A stretch of DNA of 64,000 bases from positions 1 through 64,000 of the forward strand of contig NZ_JAIVKK010000012.1 in NCBI RefSeq assembly GCF_020524005.1. The letters are read 5' to 3'. Made by a program: the position numbers and the translations under genes. The DNA is from Microbulbifer aggregans (GTDB lineage Bacteria; Pseudomonadota; Gammaproteobacteria; Pseudomonadales; Cellvibrionaceae). Of the stretch, positions 18,981-28,324 are shown piece after piece. How positions within the stretch are numbered: position 1 is the first letter of the stretch; each line of letters opens with the position of its first letter. Under the pieces are notes generated by a model. It ran no database searches and was not told where the DNA came from. It was given only the letters and a program-made list of their open reading frames with translations.

Positions 18981-19613
18981 TTAGATGTTGTTATTCGGGA
19001 ACAGGAAATCTACCAGTGCCGCACTATAGCGAGCAAATCCCTGGAAACTGTGATCACCACCATCCTCAACGGTCTGGCGCTGTCCGGCGTAAAACGCTTC
19101 AGCCTCGGCGCAGTCCAGGGTTTCATCGCCCCGCTGCGCCAGTAACCAGTAGCGCCCCTGCAGCTCATCGGGAATGGAGCCTTCCAGCGCCCGCATAGTA
19201 TCCACATCTTTCACCTGCAGGCGATAGATCTGGGATTCTCCGCTGTAGGGCTGCAGATCCTGGCCCACATACTTGGGCATAAAGCGTGCGGGGCGAACCG
19301 CCGGATTTACCAGCACTGCCGGCAACCGGTGCTGTTCGGCCAGCCAGGTACACCAGAATCCGCCCATGGAGCTGCCCACCAGCCCAATCGGTCCCCGATG
19401 CGTATTCAGGAATTCATCCAGCATACCACCCAGCGCCGTAGCGGCTTCACCGGGGTAAGGCGAAACCAGCGGGGCATAGAAGATGATTTCCGGATGATTG
19501 TCCCGCAACCAGTCTTTCAGCAACTGGCACTTGAAGGACTGCGGGGACGACAGGAATCCGTGCAGGTATATCAGCAGCGGGCGTTCATTTGATGAAGAAG
19601 TTAAGTCTGGCAT
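18981..19613 (-). CDS. yqiA: YqiA/YcfP-family esterase
   Basis: This 210-residue alpha/beta-hydrolase has the early LIYLHGFLSSPQSFK motif (about 14-28), the nucleophile elbow GSSMGG (80-85, Ser82) and a late GDHSF motif that should supply the catalytic His (about 192). E. coli YqiA has esterase activity on short acyl esters; its physiological substrate is unclear. The gene sits about 40 bases upstream of parE, the arrangement conserved in many gammaproteobacteria, so they are probably co-transcribed. Confidence 0.93.
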   Translation of the reverse strand: MPDLTSSSNERPLLIYLHGFLSSPQSFKCQLLKDWLRDNHPEIIFYAPLVSPYPGEAATALGGMLDEFLNTHRGPIGLVGSSMGGFWCTWLAEQHRLPAVLVNPAVRPARFMPKYVGQDLQPYSGESQIYRLQVKDVDTMRALEGSIPDELQGRYWLLAQRGDETLDCAEAEAFYAGQRQTVEDGGDHSFQGFARYSAALVDFLFPNNNI

Positions 19614-19681
19614 GGGCGGGGATTATAGCGAGGCAGCCGGCGGTTGTACCGGCCGCATCGCTATCTGGCCAAGATATCGGG

Positions 19682-20368
19682 CTACTGCAGTGACTTGTCC
19701 AGGCTGGTGAAAGCGCGCCGCATGTCCACTTTCATATCGGCCCAAAAAGTAACACTGGTAAAACGTTCGTAGCGGCCTACGGTGCCGAGACTGCCAAAAT
19801 TTTCACCGATATCGCGGCGGTCACTGAAGCGCATGATCGGATTGCCACTGCTGTCCTTGAGCTCGCCGGCCAGTGTGCCGTAGGCACTCTGGTCCGTGTA
19901 TACCCGCCAGATCCACGGAGAAGGATCCAGCGGTGCTCCGAGCGCAAAGCGCTTCAGATCCAGCTGCATAACATAGTCGGCGTCGGCCTTGTTTGCTACC
20001 AGTTCACTGTGCCGGGGGGTGAGGAAGCGTTCCGATAACGTCGTGCCCATCAGCTCCTGCAACTTGACCATGTCTTTATCATCCAGCTCATAGTCTTTAT
20101 CACGCAGCGGCGAGCCAACACTGCGGTAGCGCTTGCGGTACTCCACATTGATGGGCTCCAGATACACCTTCGCCCCGCTCATATCAAAGGCATAGGCGGC
20201 GCTGACACTATCGAGGCCGGTTTTGCGTGGCACAAGACCATCATTCGTGGCGGGAGTCTGCGCGGATGCACTGCCACCCTGCTCTGCTCCCTGCTGCGCA
20301 CAGCCTGCAACCAATGCTGCCGGCAGTAGCAGAGTCATCAGGAATTTATTGATTTTGCGATGTTGCAT
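19682..20368 (-). CDS. Lipoprotein, DUF3313-like
   Basis: The start is placed at the ATG at 20368, behind GAGG, because the protein then opens with a good lipoprotein signal (MQHRKINKFLMTLLLPAALVAGC minus its tail: lipobox VAGC at about 20-23); the longer frame adds 30 residues without an export signal. The mature 205-residue part has a segment AKVYLEPINVEY and a later ADADYVMQLDLKRF, patterns like DUF3313 outer-membrane-associated lipoproteins. No enzymatic motif is seen. It interrupts the conserved cpdA-yqiA order. The DUF3313 assignment is tentative. Confidence 0.8.
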   Translation of the reverse strand: MQHRKINKFLMTLLLPAALVAGCAQQGAEQGGSASAQTPATNDGLVPRKTGLDSVSAAYAFDMSGAKVYLEPINVEYRKRYRSVGSPLRDKDYELDDKDMVKLQELMGTTLSERFLTPRHSELVANKADADYVMQLDLKRFALGAPLDPSPWIWRVYTDQSAYGTLAGELKDSSGNPIMRFSDRRDIGENFGSLGTVGRYERFTSVTFWADMKVDMRRAFTSLDKSLQ

Positions 20369-20583
20369 AGTGACCTCAGGCTCCGTTTTCCAGGATCTTT
20401 CTAAGACCTTTCCAGGATTTTTCCAGCATATTCCAGCGTGTGCGCGGATTCTTGCCATTGCGAGGATGACTCCGGCACCATTCTAGGATGCTGGGTCACA
20501 AATAAAAGAGGGGCTTGCAAATTTATCGTCAGACAAGGCATCAGGACAAGATCCCCAACCCCAGGCCGAAGGAGCTGATAAAG

Positions 20584-21387
20584 TCAGTACCCGGAAGAGG
20601 CGAGATCCACGCTGTACTCGGAAATATGTACACGCTCCACACCGGTTTCGTAGCTGCCATCGTCATTGAGTTCAAACCAGCGATAGCCCGGCATCTCAGT
20701 GTCGACAGAAAAGGGGCCACTGCCGGGGGTAAATTGCACGGATGTGGATGGTGTCGCGTGCAGGCCGATATCCCCCAAGTGCTCATCAAACTGCTGGTGC
20801 ACGTGTCCCCAGGCAATTGCACGCACCTGCTTGCTCGCCTTGACCAGTTCGATAAAGCGCTCGCGGCCTTCGCGCAGCATATGCCCATCAATCCAGTTGC
20901 TACCCACGGGCACAGGCTGGTGGTGCATCATCAGCAGCAACGGGTGATCCGCATACTGATCGAGCAATACCTCGATGCGCTCCAGCTCCCGCTCATCAAA
21001 GCCACCACAAATCTGCCCGCGCACACTGGTATCCAGCAGCAGCAACCGCCAATTGCCAATACTGGCAACTTCCGGGCGCCGCCGCGCAGCCAATTGATCC
21101 ATACGTTCGGGATTGTCGTGGTTTCCTGGAAGCCAGAACCAGGGGATGGGGAAAGCCTGGATTTTGCGCAGGTAGCGGAGATAGGCATCTTCGGAGCCGT
21201 TAGCAGACACATCGCCGGTCACCACCATCAACTCGGCGTTGCGCGGTTCCGCTGCCACCATGTTGAGCACTTCATCAAAAGTGTGGCCGGTATCCAAACC
21301 CAGCAACTGGTAATCCGGCCGACCGCCAATATGGGGGTCGGTAATCTGGATCAGTCTGTGTTTGGATGTGATTGCCTCAGTAGTCAC
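20584..21387 (-). CDS. cpdA: 3',5'-cyclic-AMP phosphodiesterase
   Basis: The start is set at the GTG at 21387, preceded by AGGTGAG; the open frame extends upstream into yqiB and is not required. The protein (267 residues) is a class III calcineurin-like metallophosphoesterase that hydrolyses cAMP to AMP, damping CRP signalling. All metal-site motifs are present: ITDPHI, GDVSANG, GNHDNPE, MMHHQPV and GHVHQQF. It lies between yqiB and the lipoprotein gene, in the usual nudF-yqiB-cpdA order, and reads as an operon with yqiB (41 bases apart). Confidence 0.95.
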   Translation of the reverse strand: MTTEAITSKHRLIQITDPHIGGRPDYQLLGLDTGHTFDEVLNMVAAEPRNAELMVVTGDVSANGSEDAYLRYLRKIQAFPIPWFWLPGNHDNPERMDQLAARRRPEVASIGNWRLLLLDTSVRGQICGGFDERELERIEVLLDQYADHPLLLMMHHQPVPVGSNWIDGHMLREGRERFIELVKASKQVRAIAWGHVHQQFDEHLGDIGLHATPSTSVQFTPGSGPFSVDTEMPGYRWFELNDDGSYETGVERVHISEYSVDLASSGY

Positions 21388-21427
21388 TATCTCACCTTGC
21401 CGATACGTCCCTGTGTGCCTGGAGCAC

Positions 21428-21973
21428 TCAGAAGCGCTGACCTCCCAATTGAAATTCAGCTTCAGCGCGACCATTTGCCAGGCAGTGCGCCAACCATTCG
21501 CTTAGGTAGCGATTGACCTGCTGACGCTCGTCTTCGTTGTGCATAGCCGGATTCGGGTAACGGAAGTTCACACCATCACCGCCTACCGGCCCCTGACCAT
21601 CCACCGATACTACTTCTGCCATGCGCGCATCGTGGTAGAGGCGCACGGTAATCGGGGGCGGAGTCAGCCATTGCTCAGAGCCCTGGCGACCGGTCTTATC
21701 GACCGATGCCTGCAGACTGACTTCTGTTGTGTACCTGCTGCGATCAACCACTGCGACTTCCAGGGTGCACTCCGGCATCCGGTAGCGCCAACTGTGGTTG
21801 CTGGCCAGTTCCGGCATCAGCTTGCACAGGCGCAGATAGTTGGCATCGCAGTCGGCATGATAGCTGGGCAGATCCACCTGATAGCGTGGTTTACCCTGCC
21901 GGCCAGTCGCGCTCGCGCTCCCCTTCGGGGATTGCAAAACTGCGTTCCGGTTCGTGTTTACCGGTACTGCCAT
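21428..21973 (-). CDS. yqiB: DUF1249 protein YqiB
   Basis: The start is placed at the ATG at 21973, eight bases after an AGGAG; a GTG nine bases upstream abuts that site and is unlikely. The 181-residue protein has the DUF1249 pattern: DCDANYLRLCKLMPEL near the start, then ARMAEVVSVDG and NEDERQQVNRYLSEWLAHCL at the end. Function of the family is unknown; its constant linkage with nudF and cpdA in gammaproteobacteria is its best-known property. Confidence 0.92.
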   Translation of the reverse strand: MAVPVNTNRNAVLQSPKGSASATGRQGKPRYQVDLPSYHADCDANYLRLCKLMPELASNHSWRYRMPECTLEVAVVDRSRYTTEVSLQASVDKTGRQGSEQWLTPPPITVRLYHDARMAEVVSVDGQGPVGGDGVNFRYPNPAMHNEDERQQVNRYLSEWLAHCLANGRAEAEFQLGGQRF

Positions 21974-22117
21974 TATCGACACTCCTGTTGAGTTCGCGCC
22001 GTGATTAATCTCTCAGTTTGCCCGCAGGGTCGCGCACATTCATCGCAGATAACCGGCCGCTCATCTTGCATCTAACAGTGACACTATCTGCAGGCAATTG
22101 CCATTTGGTAAAATCTA

Positions 22118-22750
22118 TTACCTTCTGTGCAGGTTTTCACGGTTAAGTTGCAGCCACTGCAGGGCGATTATCGTCGCCGCGTTATCAATGACCGCCGAGC
22201 CATCATCAAGTGCGGCGAGCACCGTATCCAATGGCAAAACGCACAAGCGAATATCTTCGTGCTCATCCGCCAGCCCAAAGTACCCGCCAACGTCACTCAG
22301 GTTAGCTGTTGCACAGAAGAGGTGCATGCGCTCGCTTGAGCCGCCCGGGCTCGGCAAGTAGCTGCGAATAGTGTGCAACTCTGCAACCTCCAGCCCGGCT
22401 TCTTCCTGGAGTTCACGACGGGCGACCTCTTCAAGGGACTCTCCCTTTTCCACCATCCCGGCCACCAGCTCCAGGCACCATGGGCCATAATCCCGATCCA
22501 GGGCGCCAATCCGAAACTGCTCCGTGAGGGCGACGGTTTTCCGCTCGGGGTCGTACAACAGGACCCCCACCGCATCGCCACGCACAAACAGCTCCCGCTC
22601 CATCTCCGCACTCCAGCCACCCCGATACAAACGGTGGCGCAGGCGCAACTTGTGCATTTTGAAGAAGCCGTCGTAAGCCACTTTGCGTGACACCACATCA
22701 ACCGCACCGCGGGTAAAGGGCGGCTTCAAATCCGTTTCGTTACTACTCAT
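22118..22750 (-). CDS. nudF: ADP-ribose pyrophosphatase (Nudix hydrolase)
   Basis: The 210-residue protein carries a complete Nudix box at residues 98-120 (GMVEKGESLEEVARRELQEE and onward), with the catalytic REXXEE glutamates. NudF splits ADP-ribose into AMP and ribose-5-phosphate. The N-terminal segment with RGGWSAEMERELFVRGDAV is typical of ADP-ribose-specific members. The ATG is preceded by AGGAA at good spacing. It opens the conserved block leading to yqiB and cpdA. Confidence 0.95.
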   Translation of the reverse strand: MSSNETDLKPPFTRGAVDVVSRKVAYDGFFKMHKLRLRHRLYRGGWSAEMERELFVRGDAVGVLLYDPERKTVALTEQFRIGALDRDYGPWCLELVAGMVEKGESLEEVARRELQEEAGLEVAELHTIRSYLPSPGGSSERMHLFCATANLSDVGGYFGLADEHEDIRLCVLPLDTVLAALDDGSAVIDNAATIIALQWLQLNRENLHRR

Positions 22751-22786
22751 AAAGTTCCTGACTGCAATCCTTTGAACAATACCCGG

Positions 22787-23341
22787 TTAGTCATATCCCA
22801 CATCATTGTAAGGAGGGAAGCGACCAATGATCAGCCCCGCCTCTTCATTGAGCTGCTGCAACTGATACTCGGGTTCTTCGTAACGCGATGCGTGCGAAGG
22901 CAGGCTACCGCGCCATAGGGGGGCGTTGTCCTGGGCCAGAACATCAACAACCAGGTTGGACTCTCGATACTGCCGTACACGCAGTGGTGCACGCCAGCCA
23001 AAACCGAAGTAGCGGTAGCCACCATAGATACTGAACGGGTCTTCATAGACCGCCACTTTGTCAGTACTGAGCAACTGTACCCGCACCAGAAAATCCGCAG
23101 CCTCCGGACTTTCTGCCTTGCTGTAGCGACCGCGAAGCTGATTGTCCACCGCCTGGCTGGCCCGCTTGATCTCGAATGGGGATACCGTGCCGGTGGCCTG
23201 CGGATCCAGCAGGTAATAGCTTCGTAGGTTAGCGAATTTGAATCCCGGGTCGTAATCCACAGCGACCGGATTAGGTGTTGCGCACCCACTGAGCCACAGG
23301 CCCAGCAGTGCAATACTGACGATTCTCAGCAGTGAAGCCAT
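22787..23341 (-). CDS. DUF4136 lipoprotein (first of two)
   Basis: The start is placed at the ATG at 23341, behind GGGAGA; another ATG lies 12 bases upstream. The 184-residue product has a lipoprotein signal ending LSGC. The DUF4136 pattern is visible: VDYDPGFKFANLRSYYLLD at the start of the mature part, PEAADFLVRVQ in the middle, and SNLVVDVLAQDNAPLWRG near the end. Family members are small periplasmic lipoproteins of unknown function. A second family member follows upstream at 23441-24001. Confidence 0.88.
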   Translation of the reverse strand: MASLLRIVSIALLGLWLSGCATPNPVAVDYDPGFKFANLRSYYLLDPQATGTVSPFEIKRASQAVDNQLRGRYSKAESPEAADFLVRVQLLSTDKVAVYEDPFSIYGGYRYFGFGWRAPLRVRQYRESNLVVDVLAQDNAPLWRGSLPSHASRYEEPEYQLQQLNEEAGLIIGRFPPYNDVGYD

Positions 23342-23440
23342 AAGTTCTCCCATACATGCATTGAGAGTACCGGCGTCCCTGCCGAATACGCTTGAAGTTA
23401 GATCGGAAAATTACGCGGTAATTGCCGCTGTCCGCAATCC

Positions 23441-24001
23441 TTAGCGGGCAGGGGGCAGGTTTTCGAGGATTTCCGCGACCGCCCTATCCAGGATACGCTG
23501 CCGCTCGGCTTTGTCTTCGGGCCGCGTGATCAGTTTGGTCGCCCTGCCACCCCAAATGGGTGCACCATTTTCCGGACCAATTCCTACCCCAAGAATCACT
23601 CTCGGGGCACCGGTGCGCGTCGGCAGCTCCACCACATTGGATGGGGCATTGCTGTCAAACTGGGCGTCCCAGCTTTCATTTTGGGGATCACCGGCAAACT
23701 CTTCCTCGATAATCGCAACCTGATAATCGACCACCATATCGGCATTGGCCCGATTGTCCAGTTGGCGGTATCCCCTTGCCGCCATCAATGCTCCGACCAC
23801 CTGACGCAGCTCCGCATCGAGCTCCACCAGCTGCGCGGAAGACTCGGACGTCGCACTCAGTGCTTCGGTGCCCCAGGCGTAAGTAGAAAAGGCGACAGGC
23901 GCGCTGCGCGGTTGGATTTTTTCGACTTGAGCTGACGAGCAGCCGGCGAGGCCAGCCAGGGCCAGCAGTGCGGCCATCAGGCCGGCAAATGGAATACGCA
24001 T
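23441..24001 (-). CDS. DUF4136 lipoprotein (second of two)
   Basis: This 186-residue protein has a lipobox LAGC at about residues 18-21. The mature part follows the DUF4136 layout: FSTYAWGTEA near the start, RGYRQLDNRANADMVVDYQ in the middle, and EDKAERQRILDRAVAEILENLPP at the end. Its neighbour downstream belongs to the same family, so the pair probably arose by an old duplication; identity between them is low. Function unknown. Confidence 0.88.
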   Translation of the reverse strand: MRIPFAGLMAALLALAGLAGCSSAQVEKIQPRSAPVAFSTYAWGTEALSATSESSAQLVELDAELRQVVGALMAARGYRQLDNRANADMVVDYQVAIIEEEFAGDPQNESWDAQFDSNAPSNVVELPTRTGAPRVILGVGIGPENGAPIWGGRATKLITRPEDKAERQRILDRAVAEILENLPPAR

Positions 24002-24057
24002 CCGTTCTCCCTTTTCCGCATTTGGATTCTTGTGTGTTCTATGGGTGTTCCAACGCT

Positions 24058-26415
24058 TTATTTAAAGCCGTCTTCAATATTCGGGTACAACTCTATTTTA
24101 GGACTCCACAGCAACCACTCCTGCCTGGCCTTGCCATACAACGGGTAGTGGCTCCCGGATTCGACCTCAAGTCCCATCTCTGCATTGTCTGGTGTTGCGA
24201 ACGCAATGCCGCCGGCCAGCAGGGCCTGGGTCGATTCAGTGTGCACATCGAGTCCCGTTTTCAGCCCGAAGTTCACATCCACACCACTGGCATTCCAGAA
24301 GACGCTGTGCTCACGCACCAGAGTGCGAAACTCCGGGTCAATATACACATAGATATAAACCCGGTCCGCCAGTTCCCCCAGTTGGTAGCCGGTTACCTGC
24401 CCCACCTGAACCTGCCGATAGTAGACCGGACTGCCGCGTTTGAGCGATCCCCTCCGCGGCGCGTCCAGAATCAACGCCAATCCCGGCTTCATCATGTAAT
24501 CCGCCAAATCCAGTTCCGGCTTTGCCGGCAGCGCGGCAAACTCCACCTGCGGCTCGCCCTCACCGGGCTCCAGTTCAAGGTAGGGACCGGTAATCAGGGT
24601 ATCCAGGTTATCCACGCCACCGAGGCCAATTTTAGGTCCCACGACCCAGAATCGGGTACCGTCACGGGCGAACCGCTCTGCACGTTTGTACAGCCTCGCC
24701 CGGGCGCGCACACCGTCCAGTTCGCGGTTCAGATACATACGGGTAATTTCGCCCACCTGAATCCCGCGGTAACGCAACGGAGCCCCCACTTTCAGGCCCT
24801 CGTCTCCGCTCAGGGCGAGATAGATGGTGATTCCCTCTTCCAACGCATCGTCGCGGCTGGCATACAGGCGGAAACTGTCCCCGTTTTGCGCGAGATCGGC
24901 GATTTTGGACGCTCTCGGCCCGCTGCCAAATGCGATACCTCCACGCACGATCGACAACAGAGAGTCCGCTTCCACCTCTATTCCCTGCAAGCTGGCATTG
25001 GCGCGCAACCCACTCACATTCCAGAAGCGGCTCTCCGAATTGACCAGGTGCGCGTATTCCGGCTCGATCACTACATAGACTTCAACACCGGAGCCATCGC
25101 CCTTCAGCTCCATTCCCTGTACCCGACCTACCGGCACGCGCCGATAGTAAACCGAGGCCCCGCGCTGCAGCGAACCGGTATTCCTCGCCGTCAACTGCAG
25201 GTGCAGGCCAGGCGCGCGCGGGTCTTTCGCCGGCGGCTTGGATTTCGCGCTGTAGCTGCGCAGGGAGCGCGATCCCCTGCGCAGGTCCACTTCAATCCGG
25301 TTCCCCTCCAGCAGGTCGTTCACCCCGGAGGAAAAATCCAGCGTCGGCGGCGCCAGCCAGAAGCGGGTATTTTCACTCAGCAGGTCGTCGGTACTCGGGT
25401 CCATCAGCACCTCGACCTCCATACCATCGATACTGCGATTGGCCTTAACCCTGCTCACCTGCCCGACCTGAATCCCCTGATACAGGACCTGCGTGCTGCC
25501 AGCCGTAAGACTCACGCCGCGGTCGAACTGCAGCGTTACCGGGATGCCCGCATCGGCCGCGGCGAAGCTTTTGTACAGTTTGAACTCGGAACCATCCACC
25601 GCCAGTGGCGACTGTTGCTGGGACTCCGGGGTATAGAAACTGACGCCACCCGCGATCAGCGAGGCGAGGGATTCCAGCTCGACATTCACGCCACTGATTC
25701 CGCCCTGCACGGATATCCCCGACGCATTCCAGAACTTACTGCCGCGATGTACCAGGTCCGCATATTCGCGACGGATAAACAGCTCGACTTCAACCTTGCT
25801 GTCATCTTCCGAAAGCCGGTAATTCTCCACCTGTCCCACTTCCAGTTGACGGTAGTACACCGGCGAGCCGCGATTGAGCGACCCCAGGCGCGGCGAGGTC
25901 ACCTTCACCCGCAAGCCGTCGCCACGCACGTAAACCGGGGGTTCCGATACTGCGATAAAGTGTTTTTGCGGCTCGCCACTGCCCGGGTCGACCGCGATAT
26001 AGTTGCCGGACACCAGGGTCTCCAGCCCACGCACCCCCGTAAGCGAGACCTGGGGTTTGACCAGCCAGAACTTGCTGCCTTTGGTCAGCAGGAAAGCGGC
26101 GCTGCGATTAAAGCGCACTTCCGCCAGAACACCGTCTTCACCGTTCAGGTCCTTGGCGTTTGGCATCAAGCGAAAATCTTCCACCACCCCGATATCGACA
26201 CCAGAGTATTTCACTGCCGTCTTGCCGCGCACCAGGCCATCGCCGGTGGGAAACAGAATGGTCGCCTTGATATCCCCCTGGGTAAAATCCCGATAGAGCA
26301 GCCACGCGGCAATGATCGCGGCCACAAGCGGCAACAGCCATACCAGAGACAGGCCGCGGCTGCGCCGCGCCAGCCCCTCGGGCTGCGCCTGATACTCCGT
26401 TTGTGGCTCGCTCAT
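24058..26415 (-). CDS. MCE-domain (PqiB/LetB-like) intermembrane lipid transport protein
   Basis: The 785-residue protein has one N-terminal transmembrane helix (LSLVWLLPLVAAIIAAWLLY) followed by six MCE repeats, each recognisable by a strand pair such as LKRGSPVYYRQVQVGQV or LKVGAPLRYRGIQVGEI. In E. coli, PqiB has three and LetB (YebT) seven MCE rings, forming a periplasm-spanning tube that moves lipids between the inner and outer membranes. Six is intermediate, so I call it PqiB/LetB-like. The stop of the upstream PqiA-like gene overlaps its ATG by four bases, and the two upstream genes encode the predicted inner-membrane partner. Confidence 0.93.
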   Translation of the reverse strand: MSEPQTEYQAQPEGLARRSRGLSLVWLLPLVAAIIAAWLLYRDFTQGDIKATILFPTGDGLVRGKTAVKYSGVDIGVVEDFRLMPNAKDLNGEDGVLAEVRFNRSAAFLLTKGSKFWLVKPQVSLTGVRGLETLVSGNYIAVDPGSGEPQKHFIAVSEPPVYVRGDGLRVKVTSPRLGSLNRGSPVYYRQLEVGQVENYRLSEDDSKVEVELFIRREYADLVHRGSKFWNASGISVQGGISGVNVELESLASLIAGGVSFYTPESQQQSPLAVDGSEFKLYKSFAAADAGIPVTLQFDRGVSLTAGSTQVLYQGIQVGQVSRVKANRSIDGMEVEVLMDPSTDDLLSENTRFWLAPPTLDFSSGVNDLLEGNRIEVDLRRGSRSLRSYSAKSKPPAKDPRAPGLHLQLTARNTGSLQRGASVYYRRVPVGRVQGMELKGDGSGVEVYVVIEPEYAHLVNSESRFWNVSGLRANASLQGIEVEADSLLSIVRGGIAFGSGPRASKIADLAQNGDSFRLYASRDDALEEGITIYLALSGDEGLKVGAPLRYRGIQVGEITRMYLNRELDGVRARARLYKRAERFARDGTRFWVVGPKIGLGGVDNLDTLITGPYLELEPGEGEPQVEFAALPAKPELDLADYMMKPGLALILDAPRRGSLKRGSPVYYRQVQVGQVTGYQLGELADRVYIYVYIDPEFRTLVREHSVFWNASGVDVNFGLKTGLDVHTESTQALLAGGIAFATPDNAEMGLEVESGSHYPLYGKARQEWLLWSPKIELYPNIEDGFK

Positions 26416-27110
26416 CCATTCTCCCTATCGCTATATCCGTCGTTGTCTTGCGTTTCTATTCGCTGCGCGAGTTCCGCCGCTTCGACCTCGCGCTGCTCGT
26501 ACATATCCCAGATCAAACGAGGGTCAAACGCGCGCACCGCAAACATGGTCACCACGACAACCGTGGCAAAGGCGGTGCTCCCCGGGCCCGCCTGCACTTC
26601 GGCAATGGCGCCCATATCAACTAATGCCACCAGGATCGAGATCATAAACAGGTCGAGGAGCGACCACCGTCCGATGGCGTTAACTACCCGGTATACGCGC
26701 ATTGCCTGGCGCGGCGATACATCCAGCCGCCACTGCACAATCAGGCACAGCATCGCCAGCCCCACCAGTTTCATCACCGGCACCGCAATACTGGCAACGA
26801 ACACAATCAGCGCGATGCCCCACAACCCGGCCTGATACAGTTCCAGCGCGCCGCCAATGATCGTGCTGGGCTCACCGGAGCCCAGATAAATGACGGTCAT
26901 CACCGGCAGGATATTCGCCGGTATCAACAGCAGCGCACCGGTTATCGACAACGCCCAGGTCAGCATAATGCTGCTCTCGATCCGTGCGTGTACCCGCGCC
27001 CCGCAGCGGGGACAGATACAGCTTCTGGCGCCTTGTGGCGGCTCGATCAGTTGCCGGCAACCGAGACAGACCCACAACCCTTCCGACAGGGCACGCGCCG
27101 GGCGGTTCAC
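26412..27110 (-). CDS. PqiA/LetA-like inner-membrane protein, second module
   Basis: The 232-residue protein has an N-terminal zinc ribbon (CLGC about 15-18, CPRC about 33-36) and four predicted transmembrane helices (for example MLTWALSITGALLLIPANIL and GIALIVFVASIAVPVMKLVG). It corresponds to one PqiA module. LetA and PqiA of E. coli carry two such modules in one chain of about 420 residues; here each is a separate gene. It overlaps the flanking genes by four bases on each side, indicating an operon with the MCE protein. Confidence 0.92.
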   Translation of the reverse strand: MNRPARALSEGLWVCLGCRQLIEPPQGARSCICPRCGARVHARIESSIMLTWALSITGALLLIPANILPVMTVIYLGSGEPSTIIGGALELYQAGLWGIALIVFVASIAVPVMKLVGLAMLCLIVQWRLDVSPRQAMRVYRVVNAIGRWSLLDLFMISILVALVDMGAIAEVQAGPGSTAFATVVVVTMFAVRAFDPRLIWDMYEQREVEAAELAQRIETQDNDGYSDRENG

Positions 27111-27832
27111 CCTTCCACCTCAGAATCTATTCCGCCTGTTTTCCGCTTCCGCGCCTGCCGCTCTTTACGGGCAAGGCGTGCCCACACGGTTTCAGGATCA
27201 AACGAAACCTGCGCCGCACTCGCCGCCACCATCATGGCCACAAAGCAGTACAGACCCGGTTTGACTTCCATCTTGCCAAGGTCGGCCATCTTCACCAACG
27301 CTACCAGAATGCCCAGCATATAAACGTCGAGCATCCCCCACTCCTGCAAGTGCTCATACCAGCGCAGCGTGCGGGCCACAGATTTCCGCAGCCGCGCCCA
27401 GGCACTGCCCCAACAGATATATGCCAACATCACGAATTTCCCCAGTGGGGCGATTACGCTGCAAAACAATACGATCGACGCCAGCCACAGGTAACCCGCC
27501 GCAAACAGCGCCTGCACACCATTCATCAGGGTATTTTTTGCACCAAAGGTAAACAGGGAGAATTCCAGCAGGGGCAAGGTAGCGGTAGGGATAAAAAGCA
27601 GTATCCCGCTGATACTGAGCGACAGGGTATGGGCGATGCTGCGCTCCATATTGCGGTGTTGGGTCGCGCCACAGCGCGGACAGACGAGCTTACACCCCAT
27701 GGGTGCGGTCAGGCGGGTGAGCAACAGGTCGCACTGATGGCAGGCCCGCCGCCAGCGCGCTGGCGAACTGCCAGCTCCAGGCTGCAACGGTTGTGACAAC
27801 TGCCCCATGTATCGCCCCTGTTCGGATGACAT
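27107..27832 (-). CDS. PqiA/LetA-like inner-membrane protein, first module
   Basis: The start is uncertain: the ATG at 27832 follows GGGACGG, while a GTG at 27856 would add eight residues. The protein (about 241 residues) has a zinc ribbon (CHQC and CPRC), four transmembrane helices (for example LSLSISGILLFIPTATLPLL) and a basic C-terminal tail. It is the first module of a split PqiA/LetA pair and heads the three-gene MCE operon. Adjacent to it, in the opposite direction, lies tolC. Confidence 0.9.
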   Translation of the reverse strand: MSSEQGRYMGQLSQPLQPGAGSSPARWRRACHQCDLLLTRLTAPMGCKLVCPRCGATQHRNMERSIAHTLSLSISGILLFIPTATLPLLEFSLFTFGAKNTLMNGVQALFAAGYLWLASIVLFCSVIAPLGKFVMLAYICWGSAWARLRKSVARTLRWYEHLQEWGMLDVYMLGILVALVKMADLGKMEVKPGLYCFVAMMVAASAAQVSFDPETVWARLARKERQARKRKTGGIDSEVEG

Positions 27833-28324
27833 CAAATTCCGTCCCAACTCGTACACGGACCCGGTTCAGACCTGGAAATGCACCGAACCCGCATCCGATT
27901 GGGCAACTCGCGGCGTCTGTTTCAATACCTGGGCCGACACCAAAGCCTTACCGCTGGCACACATGTGCTTTTCGCCGACGGAAAAAGCTCTATGGTTACC
28001 CCAAGCGCGAACGACCACCTACTATTTGCTACTGAACGCACATTCGCGTCAATTTAACGAAGATATACCAAATTGCGGTGTCCGTCGCCTCGACGCTCTC
28101 GCAGCCGGGAGGTACACTTTCGCGACCGTCGGCCCTATCGCGTTCTGCGCGTAATTAAAAGATACAAACCGGGCCAAGCCAGCACCGCCTCAAGAGCACT
28201 AATTACAGACTGGCACCATGGTTTACAGGAAAAGCAGGCGTCTGCCTGCGGTGGCCCTCGCCACCCGACCCGGCCACTGCGCCGGAAACTTGAAGACCGT
28301 AGCCGTCACAGGAACTCAATAGTA
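27833..28324. other. Divergent intergenic region between the PqiA-like operon and tolC
   Basis: About 490 bases separate the two outward-facing genes. No small gene or structured RNA is evident. Promoters for both directions must lie here, but no strong -35/-10 pair stands out by eye. The only clear signal is AGGAA shortly before the tolC start. Confidence 0.5.

Noticed and set aside
18386-19198. 270-codon plus-strand open frame
   Set aside because: Antisense to the 5' part of parE and the yqiA 3' end; no protein features.
23968-26835. Very long plus-strand open frame (955 codons)
   Set aside because: It lies antisense to the MCE gene and neighbours, which have clear domains, while its translation shows no family features; a shadow frame of GC-rich coding DNA.
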